Made by a program: the position numbers and the translations under genes | Shown here: positions 53,520 through 64,000 of the stretch, one piece after another | Position numbering within the stretch: the stretch's first letter is position 1 | Layout of the letters: each line of letters starts with the position of its first letter | The notes under the pieces: generated by a model | Database searches by the model: none | Told to the model about the DNA's origin: nothing | The model's input: only the letters and a program-made list of their open reading frames with translations | Origin: Hydractinia symbiolongicarpus | Lineage: Eukaryota > Cnidaria > Hydrozoa > Anthoathecata > Hydractiniidae | Length of the DNA: 64,000 bases | Direction: 5' to 3' | NCBI RefSeq assembly: GCF_029227915.1 | Contig: NC_079880.1 | Coordinates: forward strand, 14,836,001 to 14,900,000

Positions 53520-56500
53520 AAAAAATTATTAAAAAATCAACACATAAGTTTGCAGCTCTTTGATCCTGTATCTCTCTGCTTTTCTCCTCCAAGAACGGTG
53601 AATCTGGAAGTTTAAGTAACTGGGCAGCTAGGACTTTCATAATTGAATCAGCTGATTTCAACTCCCTCTATCAGATAAAGATATGCCTCGGGAACACAAA
53701 TATTTCTTAAGTGCCTCTAGATTGCATTTTAATAATCATTTTTCAGTAAAAAGCATAATTAAAACAAATACAATCCAACAAATTCTTCTGTTAACACTAA
53801 CTCCAGATACCCCGGTCGTCCCGAAGTGCATTGCAAAAACGGGAGATTCAGATTGGTGTCGCTATTGATGAAAAAGGCTTAGTACTGTATTTGATCCTGG
53901 GTATGACCCCTTTTATTGTCATCATTATTTATGTTTGCGTTAAGACAAGGATAAAAAACAAAAAAAATGTTGGGTGGGGGGCAAAGTAATTTTTTCTAAT
54001 TTTGAAACTGCCATTCTAAGGCAATTTTCTCAATTTCAATATGTGGTTAAATATTTTCATTGCCATACTCCTTGAAGCTGTTTTACATCAATTAGACGCC
54101 TTCTGAGCATCTGAGAAAAACCTTATAATTAAAGGGGAACCAACCGCAGAAAATTTTTTTGATATATTTGTTACTACAATCCCGGACTAAATTTATTGGA
54201 AAAGAGGGTCGAATTTCATTGTTCGTCCCACAAGCAGTTATAAAAACTGTTTCTACAAAAGACAAAGGTATTACGAACTTGTCAATGATCGCAAACAGAC
54301 TTAGATCTCAAGTTACTTGGTTAGTTTCAAATTCTTAACCCATACTAATTTTTGCTGACGTCAGCACACCCCATTTCCCTGAATTTTAGCACCTTAGCGG
54401 GCCGTCGTGTGGTTTGTTCCGAAATGCGGACATGGCAGAAACTGCCAGTAGCGCAATTTCGACGCTATCTTCCTGGCCTACACATCTCCCAAAGCGAAGC
54501 TTTTGCAGCCTGCCTGCTGCAGAGTTTTGATAATTCCATTTAGCCAGTTCGAGAAAAGCCAAAAATCGGCCTTTTCCAATAATATTATGTCCAAGATTGT
54601 AGTACGAATTCAAGTAATCTTACTTACTAAAAGTCAAACAACCTACTTCGTAAAAAATGGTTGCGAGCGATCAGAATAAAAGGGATCTTACTAAAAGATT
54701 CTGGGTTTTACATCTGCTCGTAACACCTTACTGACGATTGTTTCAAGAAGGATATGACGGCAAGAGTTTTATCTGGATTTCTTGAATGCAAAAAATATAG
54801 TTTTCTTTGTATTCGCATATATTCACGGGTGATCAAATCCATGCCATTGTATAATTTATGCTTGCGTGTATTTTATTGATGCTATTTTTCTCATTTGTTC
54901 CACCTTTCTATTTTGAAATTTAAATTTTTTTCGATATTCATCCTCTTCGCCTTTTAAGATTATCTTCTTTCAAAACTCACAGAGCATAGTTTTGTATTTT
55001 TACCCCCCTGAATTGTTTCTCAATGTGAGGTCTATCACACAATAGAATAAAAAAAGGGATACCTTTCTGTTCTCTTTCATCAAAGTGATTTTATTTTAAT
55101 TTTTTATTTTAATATCAACTTGCTATTAATGGGAAAGAGATAATGCATCAAAAAGGTGGCATAATGCCCAAGTTTTTTATAAAGACTGCTTCATCGTTTA
55201 AGAAAATGCATTTTTATTGTTGTTTGTTCCTCTGAAAAGTTGTTGGAAAATATTTGCTATGGCTCGACAAACAATTTGAATCGTTATTGTTCAATTTGCG
55301 TTTATAGAATATAAGCTAAAACGAATCGTATTGGGTAGGTTTCTTACCAAACTCTCTGGACTTCATACTTTTTGCTGCGGTTTACCAAGTGATTCACTTT
55401 GCAAGGTCATTTTTTTTACTAGATCCACTTTTATGCAAATAAGTTGAGAGCATTCTAGCACAGCTAGGTGCTGACATTGCTTTTAAAATGCAAAAAGAAA
55501 TATGAAAATCTCTGGATTTATCTAAACTAATGCTGGGGCGCTCATCAAATTATCAACTTATGTACCCAAAAGTTACTAACTTCCGAATTACACTGTTTTT
55601 CGGTATTTTTTTCTTTTTTAGTTGCCTTCAGGACAGCTAATCTTAGCATCTGGATTGTTTGTGTAGTAAGATTTTTTTCTTTCAAAGTTTTTGTTTCATC
55701 GTTTTGGCTATTTTTCAGGCTCAGAAACATATATCCTTTTTTATCCCAATTGTATTCTATTGTGCTAACAACCCACTTGTACCAAGTTGGGTGATGTCAT
55801 ATTCGTCAATTATGGGAAAGGAGGATTTAAAGAGTCCCAAAAAGCACATCCTGAACAGGTTCAAAGCAGGGGCTGTAAATCCCGTTCTTTATTATTTTAT
55901 TAAACAGTGATGCAGTCAAGTTACAATTTTGCAGTGTTGAACAGAAATAGAAGAGAAATAGACCGAAGTCATTATAAAAAATCAATAATCATAACTTAAG
56001 ATAATCACCTTAACATACATAGCTTTGAATTCTTGTAATAAGATCCGTTGTAAGCCATAGAAGAGATCAAAATGCTTGATCATAGATGCGACACAATTTA
56101 AAATTAAATACTTACACGACTAAAATTAGCACAAATTCTTAATAAGTTTTAATCCGGCTTTATTTCATTGCGAAATATGGGCAATCCGCTTTAGCTAAAC
56201 ATAATTCGTTTGTTGTGGAAAAAGAACTTTTGGCATTGCCATTTCGAACTGGTCTAAAATCTTCTCGTTTTAATATAGATGTGGATTTCAGTTGTAAGCT
56301 GGGAGGTGACGATTTTACACTTTGTTGCGTGGTATGTTGACTATGGAGAAAAACTTTTAATGTTACGTAAATACTACGTGGACTATATGCTATGGAAGGG
56401 ACTATATAAAAAATACTGCAGCATGACACTAGAGGTATATACCTGAAGCAAGAGGTGAGATATAGCTTTACAATGAAGAAAGTAGAAGTAGCTACATAAA

Positions 56501-56979
56501 TCTAAGGAGTTAAAGGTATCTGTTTAAAAGGACTGTTTTATATGCTACATTAGTTAAGCCATGTAAGTAGTACTAAATGAAAAGCAATATGCAACTTTGA
56601 GCCATGTGTTTTACTATTCTACAAGCGTGTTTGTTTTTTACGTACTTACTCGTTGCATGATGAGTTTTTACCCGAAAGAAAAAATTCACGTGTTAGCTTT
56701 CTCTGTTATGCTGGCGCACCTTACGAGTCAACAATCGGAATCAAACTGTACTCCCAAACACGCTTGCTGTCTTATGAACTTTCATAATTTTTGAACAAAT
56801 ATGTCTTCTATGCATTCTATACATGCATTCTATTGCTGTTCATGCTATTCATGCTTTTTTTCTTTGATATTTAGTCACTTTAGGCTGAGTGTGGTTTCCC
56901 AACTCCTTCATTTTATAGAGGATTGGAGCCTTATGTCGCTTGTAAGGTCTTTCTTATAAAAAAGCGTTTAATCATGGAT
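53520..56979. other. Intergenic region without recognisable genes
   Basis: AT-rich, except for a higher-GC patch at about 54350-54560 with short open frames on both strands and no recognisable product. No repeat boundaries seen. Confidence 0.4.
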
Positions 56980-56983
56980 TTAA

Positions 56984-57412
56984 CCCTATTCGGTTCGGGG
57001 GCGGCGGATTCCGCCCGCCCCCCCCTCCCCCCCCTCCTAACGTTTTTTTTTAATAACTCCTTATTGCTTCGTTATATGGCTATGATACTTACTGAGTTTC
57101 AATATTTATCTATTAGACACCTGAATGCTAAATTTTTATGTCCCATGCCTTTCATAGGCTTTGATATTGGCCATTACTCGAAACTACCCCTAATAATCTC
57201 TATGAAATCCTTATAATAGGGAAAATATAATAACTCCTGTTAGGATTATCCTTAGAACTTGAAACTTGCCGCCATTTTGTTCCTTTTATGACGTACTGTA
57301 AGTGTGCCAATTTTGATTCAATTTAAACAACCCTATGAAAAGTTATTGAGAGGGAGGGGGTCGCCCCCTACCCCGGTCATAATATGTTCGAGAAACCCCG
57401 GACCGAATAGGG
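56984..57412. mobile_element. TTAA-flanked MITE, piggyBac- or Kolobok-type (429 bases)
   Basis: CCCTATTCGGTTCGGGG at the left end faces CCCCGGACCGAATAGGG at the right end (16 of 17 bases), and TTAA stands directly outside both ends (56980-56983, 57413-57416). TTAA duplication and CCC termini fit piggyBac; Kolobok also uses TTAA. It contains C-runs near 57015-57037 and no transposase. Confidence 0.78.
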
Positions 57413-57416
57413 TTAA

Positions 57417-60400
57417 CATATTGTTCAAATTAATACATTCTTCAAATATCCTTTTAATGAGGAAATTGTAATAAAGGAGCATGATATGGTTGTACTAAAT
57501 TGGAAGTAAAGTGTTTCAAATTACATTGAGTTAGAAAGACTCTCTCAAATAATGTGGAAAATGCTTTGTGGTAAGTACAGTAAATTAAAGTAAATGGGAT
57601 GGTTGCAGAATCTTGACCTGTCTTTCTCTATCGCTCATAACATAATAATTGATTATGCAATGACAGGTTAAATGGAACGTTACAGAGCGCGTTAAATTGT
57701 TGACATGCAAAATACAGTTTAATTCGAACTAATGGTTACTCCAACTTGTTCTCGTGCCTCGTTTGCGTTTAATTCTCTCCTGATAATTTGAATTTTATTC
57801 AGTTAGGAGTTTAGTTTTAAACATAGACACTAACGTGCCATATAACAATAATGAAGATTTTCAGAATCTTTTCTTACTTAGCTCTTATAAAAATAAAATT
57901 CAGTCTATACTTTGAAAATAAAGATCCTTCCTTAACCGGTAATGTAACTGATAACTTTTCAACACTACCGATAGAAATAGTTATTTGTGTCGATTGCTTT
58001 GATCTAACCACCTTTTATTATTTTGACTAATTTCGTGAAAACTCAATTACTCAAATTTGCTTCTCACGTAACGCCTAATAAGCTTTCGGTGTGTTTGGCA
58101 CTAAGATAGTTTTATGGATTATAAATGCGTCTATAAAAAAGATGTTAAAAACAACGTTTGTGTTATGTAAAAGTGCTGTGAGATGTGAAATTAAAGTTCA
58201 TTGAAACAGTAAATGGAGAGCATTGGACAGGTGCGTGAGAGATAACTAAAATGTGCAAAGGCTAAAAGATAAACGGCATAATTCTTGCAAATGTACCATA
58301 TTTGCGACAAGCAACATTGAAGCTAAACTAGTAAATTGTTTATTGCAGATATGCTGTTCCGATGCACGTGAGCAACTTGCTGTAAATTCTAGCATCATAC
58401 TTGAACTCCTAACAGAAAAAAGAACTAGCTCGTTTTTTTATTGAAAAATATACTGTTATTTACATCCACGAAACAACAGAGGATCCCAAATGTGCTTTCT
58501 TAAGCAAGTTACTTTGTTAGCATGCAAATTACTAATAGTTGTACATCATTGTCTATCAACTGTTTGGCAATGACATGTTTTAAGAAATATCAACAAAATT
58601 TAATTAACAGAATTTAAAAATTCAGGTCAAACCTGAGTAACAAAGCGCTTTTACTTAGAGACCTCCCACGCATCCGATAAAAATAAACTTCCTAATTAAA
58701 TATGCTTAACTGTGATAGATATTTCCATGGTTACTTAAATGGTTGAATTTATTCTTACTTTTGCCTATTTTATGTTGCATCACTTAGAAATGAGGTTAAG
58801 ATTGTTTTAAATCAAGAGAAGGAAAGGTGGGAAGCTTTTTTCATACGTTCTTCGCATACAGTATGAGTTTTTATGTATAATTGATTTTTTTGCTGTTGTT
58901 GTTGTGAGATTTTGATGTGTTGTCAGTTGCATATTAATTTCTTGTTCTACAAATTTATGATAAATATGTTTCCCCTTTCTTTAAGGATGACTCACAAATT
59001 CAAAAGTGTACACTAAATTACAATTTGATGCTTAGATCCCCTTTTCAAAACTTTTAGATTCGGGAATTTTTTCAGGGTTTCATTTATACATAGCAAACCC
59101 TTCTCTCACTTGACATTTACCAGGTAGAATTAGACTTTATAAGTAACTCATAAAATCTAAAACTGTTGCAGACTAGTGAGTAGGTGTATGTAGTCGACGG
59201 AATAAAATCTTTTTTCTTCCTTTTTCAGACTAAATTCCAATTTCTTTTTAATAATACAAAGAAAACAATTAGTTCTGTGAAATATAGTGTGTAACTTTTA
59301 TTTAATGAAAACTCCAAAATGTACCACCCTTCAATTTCACCTCTCAAGATTTCACTTTTTTCTCAGTGTCTTTTTATTACCAAAAGGTGTTCACTCAATA
59401 CTTTGTGGACGTAACAATACACATCCCTATCTTGAACTCCTAGAGACAAATAGTGCCAAAATTATATATATTTTGAATTTCTAGAACTGCACAGAATCTT
59501 CATATAATAAAAAATTCTGACGCGGGTCACATTCCATAACATTAACGCCATAACTAAGTTAAAATACCGTGCATGCTCCGATAGCATAAAAGAAAGGCAT
59601 CTATAATTGCCATCTGGCCTGCGAGGATAGTATTGGGTTTCAACTCGTAACTAACTTAACATCGATGTCCCATTGCAATTGCAACGTCATCAACGAGGTT
59701 TGGTTTATAGTGAATTCGAACCAGAACTGCAGCAGACCATTAAGTGCAACGGGGTTAACCAACTGAGCTATCTGGACAAAACAAACTATTGACATTTAAC
59801 ATTTAAGAAATTACTAACTTTCTTTTGCAGTCCCTTTTGTGCTAGTGTGTTAATCAATACGAAACATTATTTCTACAACTTGCATTTATTCGAACAAAAC
59901 AATTTCAATTTTGTAGCATAAATTTTTTTATCACAACACCGTAAAGATCAAAGAAGAGAAACGTATGATGGCAAAAGATTAAAAAATACGTTTTTGACAA
60001 AGTTAAGGGCAAGGATAGAATTTTTTTCTCCAACTGTAAATTTATGAGCAAAGCAAAGCCATCGCACTTTTTTGTCATAAAAAATAGGCGATTAAAAAGC
60101 GTGCTAAGTACTGTCCGGTTGCTTATTCGCCTATCTCATATTTTTAAAATGCAGTAAAATTCCAAAATTCATCAAGATTTATGGACTTTTGTGTGCAAAA
60201 TAATAAATGAATGACGATTCTGTTGTGCGAAAAACAACGATCTCGGCAGACTAACGAAAAACCCACAAAATTGACGTAAGGATCCTACCTTAAAGCCTTG
60301 ATGGATATTATTGTTTGTGGTGCAAAAGTCTTAATGTATTACAAGCTTCTAATATAATTTAACATTATTTTGGTTTTGCAACAAATATTTGTAACTAATT

Positions 60401-60660
60401 GTAAAAAAAATAGCATAACGACATAGATTAATTTTCTCTTTGATAAATACTTGCAGTGTCTGATAGCGGACAATTCCACATTCAAGCGAGCGAAGAAAGT
60501 GTTTCTTCATAATACTGAACATAACGTCAAGGTCATTGACCATCTTTTAATCAGCCAACGTAAAGGCATAGACAGAGTAAATCAATTTGCCGTATATATT
60601 TATTTTAAAATCGATTTTTGTAAAGAAAGCACATTTTTAAAATCGATTATAAAAATATCA
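57417..60660. other. Intergenic region without recognisable genes
   Basis: AT-rich, with one tRNA-like module at 59703-59777. No other supported feature. Confidence 0.45.
59703..59777 (-). repeat. tRNA-like SINE head, best of the set
   Basis: On the minus strand GTCCAGATAGCTCAGTTGG and GGTTCGAATTC are near-perfect A and B boxes with tRNA-like spacing. The T stem and the acceptor stem do not close, so it is probably a SINE rather than a working tRNA gene. Confidence 0.5.
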
Positions 60661-60737
60661 ATTAATCAATCAATCATTCAATGAATGAATGAATAAATGA
60701 ATCAATGAATCAATTAATCAATCAATCAAACAATCAA

Positions 60738-61352
60738 TCATTCAATGAATGAATAAATGAATAAATGAATAAATGAATAAATGAATAAATGAATAAATGA
60801 ATAAATGAATAAATGAATAAATGAATAAATGAATAAATGAATAAATGAATAAATGAATAAATGAATAAATGAATAAATGAATAAATGAATAAATGAATAA
60901 ATGAATAAATGAATAAATGAATAAATGAATAAATGAATAAATGAATAAATGAATAAATGAATAAATGAATAAATGAATAAATGAATAAATGAATAAATGA
61001 ATAAATGAATAAATGAATAAATGAATAAATGAATAAATGAATAAATGAATAAATGAATAAATGAATAAATGAATAAATGAATAAATGAATAAATGAATAA
61101 ATGAATAAATGAATAAATGAATAAATGAATAAATGAATAAATGAATAAATGAATAAATGAATAAATGAATAAATGAATAAATGAATAAATGAATAAATGA
61201 ATAAATGAATAAATGAATAAATGAATAAATGAATAAATGAATAAATGAATAAATGAATAAATGAATAAATGAATAAATGAATAAATGAATAAATGAATAA
61301 ATGAATAAATGAATAAATGAATAAATGAATAAATGAATAAATGAATAAATGA
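60738..61352. repeat. Octamer microsatellite (ATGAATAA)n, about 75 copies
   Basis: A nearly uninterrupted 8-base repeat over some 600 bases, with degenerate ATCAATCA/ATGAATGA units at 60660-60737 and at the right edge. Confidence 0.97.
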
Positions 61353-62160
61353 ATCAATGAATGAATATGGCACTCTTAGCACTTTACAGAAAATCCCAAC
61401 GAAAAATTCGAGAGACATTTTTAAGTCTTGGAGATCATGCACCGTCATAATATCACATTTTTAAGTATTATTTTTTTATAATTATTTTGTTATATTTTTA
61501 TTATTATTTTCTTAAAGAATACATGGCCGTAATTGCAGTTGTTCGTCACATGTTTGAAAGATAGGCAAAAATATTGAATAAAAAAAGACACTTGAATGCC
61601 CTAAATGTTTTACAAATTTATCCCTAATTCGTAATAGTCTTTGCTACTTAAATCGTGAAATAAAAAAATATCCGTTACTTACGCTTTTCCTATGCAGTAA
61701 AGCATGACGCGAAAACATGCGCATTGATGGTTCCTAGATGTGTTCTACGCATGCGCATCGTTCTAGTTTGTCAACAAATAATTAGATAAAAGAATTATCT
61801 TGATCCTGCGTGCTTTTTTTACCTGCTGAAAGAAACGTTTACGTATTGTCAATTTGCGACGTGACATTTAGACTCGCTGACAGAGCGCAATTGACGTTAA
61901 AAGAATAAGAAAACAATTAATGTGACTACAATAACCAATTAAGATTTTATTAAAAACAATACAAATGATACAATAAAAATGTTCAAGTTCCTCATTCCTG
62001 ATAGGTGATTATTTATCATAGCACATCCGTATTTCATTCTCAACAGAGAATGCTTCACCTCGATCAGACCTCTGATTATGATGGGCGAGTATAATGCGTG
62101 TAAGTCATATTGAAGAAGAACTACTTTGTTCATCACTAACATACTGCCAAGCAGTGACCT
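61353..62160. other. Intergenic sequence between two simple-repeat blocks
   Basis: AT-rich. No gene recognised. Confidence 0.5.
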
Positions 62161-62161
62161 G

Positions 62162-62431
<270 letters not shown>

Positions 62432-62513
62432 AAAATTATTACATTATTAATCATACGTTAATTACGCCATTTATTTATCTTTTTAAGACTTCAAGACAAA
62501 CAAAAAATACGAA

Positions 62514-63380
62514 ATGTTGGTTTTATCAATGGTGCTCGGTTTCATTTTACTTGCGTCAATCAAAGAGCTTGTAAGATTTATAAACGGACTAGTAAAACTG
62601 AAGTCGACTACAACACCAAATATCTCATTCCTGTGGAATTTAGCATTTATCAGTGTGATACAAGCGCTTTTTGGTACAAACACCGTGTTTATTTCAACCC
62701 TAACTGGTCACAACATGCGTGGATATCATTGTCAATTAGATGCTGTAATTAACTCTTCTTGTGCGTTTGGAATGATTTTCCAACTAATGAATATATGTGT
62801 TGTACAAATAAATCCAAATTTTCATGGCGATGGCTATCTAAAGAAAATTGCACCAAGTTTGTGCATCGTATGGGGTGTGTCATGGGCGGTACTTCCATTA
62901 TTTGGAATAGGGAAGTGGGTTCCACATTGTAAAGGTGTTTATTGCTGTCTTGATTTCACAAGCGATAATTTTTATGATCGAACTTATTTCGTCTTGCTAA
63001 CTGTGTTTGGGTTCGCTCTACCTGTCTGTTTAATGGTAACACTGAGTTTTCTACCTACGAAGAAGGAACGAAAGAACACAGCTTTAAACAACGAAACTTA
63101 CAGCTACCAAAGTCATGGACTTATAAACATATTTCCAATCGTTTTTGTGTTTACAATCTTGTGGCTACCGACTGGTGTGGTAGCCACACTTCGTATGCTT
63201 GGATTTAATGAATACATCAGCGACTATATCGATTTATTTGATATCCTTTGTGGCTTTTGTTCTTATGTGACGTTATGTCATATGCTGTCAAACCAATTAC
63301 AACACTTTCCTGTAAAAAAAGGTAAAAACATGAAATTAGCAAATGGAGATTTAAATGCCAATGATTTGAAATTTGAATAG
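62514..63380 (+). CDS. Intronless opsin-like seven-transmembrane receptor lacking the chromophore lysine (288 residues)
   Basis: Seven hydrophobic spans at about 1-20, 37-60, 78-97, 112-130, 158-180, 203-226 and 237-257. YHCQLDA (C73) at the start of TM3 and the loop GVYCCLDFTSDN (C144/C145) match the opsin disulfide pair and its C-x-x-D-[YF] loop; Pro170 in TM5 and LWLP (217-219) in TM6 fit class A receptors. Missing are the GN of TM1, the Asp of TM2 (NLAFIS instead of NLAxxD), the DRY box (VVQ instead), the retinal lysine and NPxxY of TM7. The first span starts at the first methionine, so there is no extracellular N-terminus. It may be a fast-evolving opsin relative, an orphan receptor, or a decaying retrocopy that is still open. 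AATAAA lies at 63453. Confidence 0.72.
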   Translation: MLVLSMVLGFILLASIKELVRFINGLVKLKSTTTPNISFLWNLAFISVIQALFGTNTVFISTLTGHNMRGYHCQLDAVINSSCAFGMIFQLMNICVVQINPNFHGDGYLKKIAPSLCIVWGVSWAVLPLFGIGKWVPHCKGVYCCLDFTSDNFYDRTYFVLLTVFGFALPVCLMVTLSFLPTKKERKNTALNNETYSYQSHGLINIFPIVFVFTILWLPTGVVATLRMLGFNEYISDYIDLFDILCGFCSYVTLCHMLSNQLQHFPVKKGKNMKLANGDLNANDLKFE

Positions 63381-63452
63381 CTTGGGCATGCCATTTGCGT
63401 AGAGAGGTGGAGATAGATTATTGTTTTATAGTATTCTGCTTTGTGCGGCAAA

Positions 63453-63458
63453 AATAAA
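63453..63458 (+). terminator. Poly(A) signal AATAAA of the 7TM gene
   Basis: AATAAA about 75 bases after the TAG stop at 63378-63380. Confidence 0.6.
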
Positions 63459-64000
63459 ATACACGATCGAAAACAGACTCTCCGTTAGCGATATTACAAA
63501 TGAATTAGTTCGCTCAAATGACGAACGTTTATATAGTAACCGATGTGATGAAGGTGTACCAACCAGATGATTATGGAAAACAAATGTCTCACTATCACCT
63601 TACACAATTTCCCAAGACAACTACACTGCGATATTAGAAACTTTAAAGAAGTAAAATACCTTATTGGTTTAGCTGATGTTATGCAAAGCTACCAGCCAGC
63701 TGCGTAAAAAGATTTGCAGGCGATAGTGTCTGTAAAATTTAAATATTCTGAATTAAATACACTTTTTGCATGATTATTTGTACATCTCCCCAAACATTGG
63801 CTAGCTGACTATGAAAAAACGCGCGCAAATATTGTTTGGTTCTCGTGTACCTGCGCAAGTTCATATGAGAAGTTAATACATGTTTCACGAATTGCATGTT
63901 TTTAATAATAAAAGATCATATTCAGCATCATTAAATTGGTGTGTGTATAATATCTCAACTTCACCTGACAGGCGAATATGTCGTTTTGGTGGTAACAATG
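63459..64000. other. Right edge of the window
   Basis: AT-rich sequence without a feature I can support. Confidence 0.5.

Noticed and set aside
54352-54613. Overlapping short open frames in a GC-richer patch
   Set aside because: No recognisable motif, no splice partners and no repeat edges; cannot be supported as a gene.
58253-58444. 63-residue frame with a cysteine pair
   Set aside because: Vaguely helical composition only; no family signature, promoter or conserved partner exon.
59703-59777. Functional tRNA gene
   Set aside because: A and B boxes are good but the T and acceptor stems do not pair, so I call it SINE-like.
60734-61448. Two long minus-strand frames of repeating SFIHLFIY-type residues
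   Set aside because: They are artefacts of the octamer repeat, open because the repeat lacks stops on that strand.

Overview
The window looks like nuclear DNA of an early-branching animal, most likely a cnidarian and perhaps a hydrozoan. It is AT-rich, with short exons and consensus GT-AG introns, many non-autonomous DNA transposons, tRNA-like SINE modules and long microsatellites. There are no bacterial-style operons. The genus is inference. A cysteine-free immunoglobulin-like receptor with ITIM/ITAM-like tail motifs recalls the Hydractinia allorecognition (Alr) family, but I cannot search to confirm this.

Layout. (1) 452-18014, plus strand: 3' part of a large gene for a secreted or extracellular protein with at least 16 EGF-like domains, nearly all one domain per exon with phase-1 introns. 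One EGF domain carries an insert of about 208 residues that contains a furin-type site. (2) 18838-39.3 kb, minus strand: a complete six-coding-exon gene for an 818-residue DOK/IRS-like adaptor (PH domain, IRS-type PTB domain, long tail with many tyrosine motifs), convergent with the EGF gene. Its introns hold a TAA-flanked Harbinger-like MITE (24172-24940), a hAT-like element (32039-32474), a second TAA-flanked MITE (36926-37543) and a Helitron-like short element. (3) 43602-46502, plus strand: a complete five-exon gene for a 373-residue type I membrane protein with a signal peptide, one Ig-like domain without cysteines, one membrane span and a tail with ITIM- and ITAM-like motifs. It lies head-to-head with the adaptor gene. 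(4) 48446-51383, minus strand: a complete five-exon aquaporin gene (277 residues) with a TATA box; one of its introns is almost entirely a GAA/TTC tract. (5) 52.3-53.5 kb, minus strand: decayed transposon gene remains with SWIM zinc-finger and YqaJ-type nuclease signatures. (6) 56984-57412: a MITE flanked by TTAA. (7) 60.7-61.35 kb and 62.16-62.43 kb: long octamer and tetramer repeats. (8) 62514-63380, plus strand: an intronless opsin-like seven-transmembrane receptor lacking the retinal-binding lysine and several class A signature residues.

How the genes relate. The receptor tail offers phosphotyrosine motifs of the kind bound by SH2 and PTB proteins, and the neighbouring adaptor carries a PTB domain, YxN (Grb2-type), YxxM and ITIM-like sites. 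A functional pairing is possible but is inference from motifs and adjacency only. The EGF protein, aquaporin and 7TM receptor show no evident link to it.

Splice sites were chosen by eye. All exon sets keep phase and give uninterrupted reading frames, which is strong internal support. Upstream exons of the EGF gene lie outside the window.
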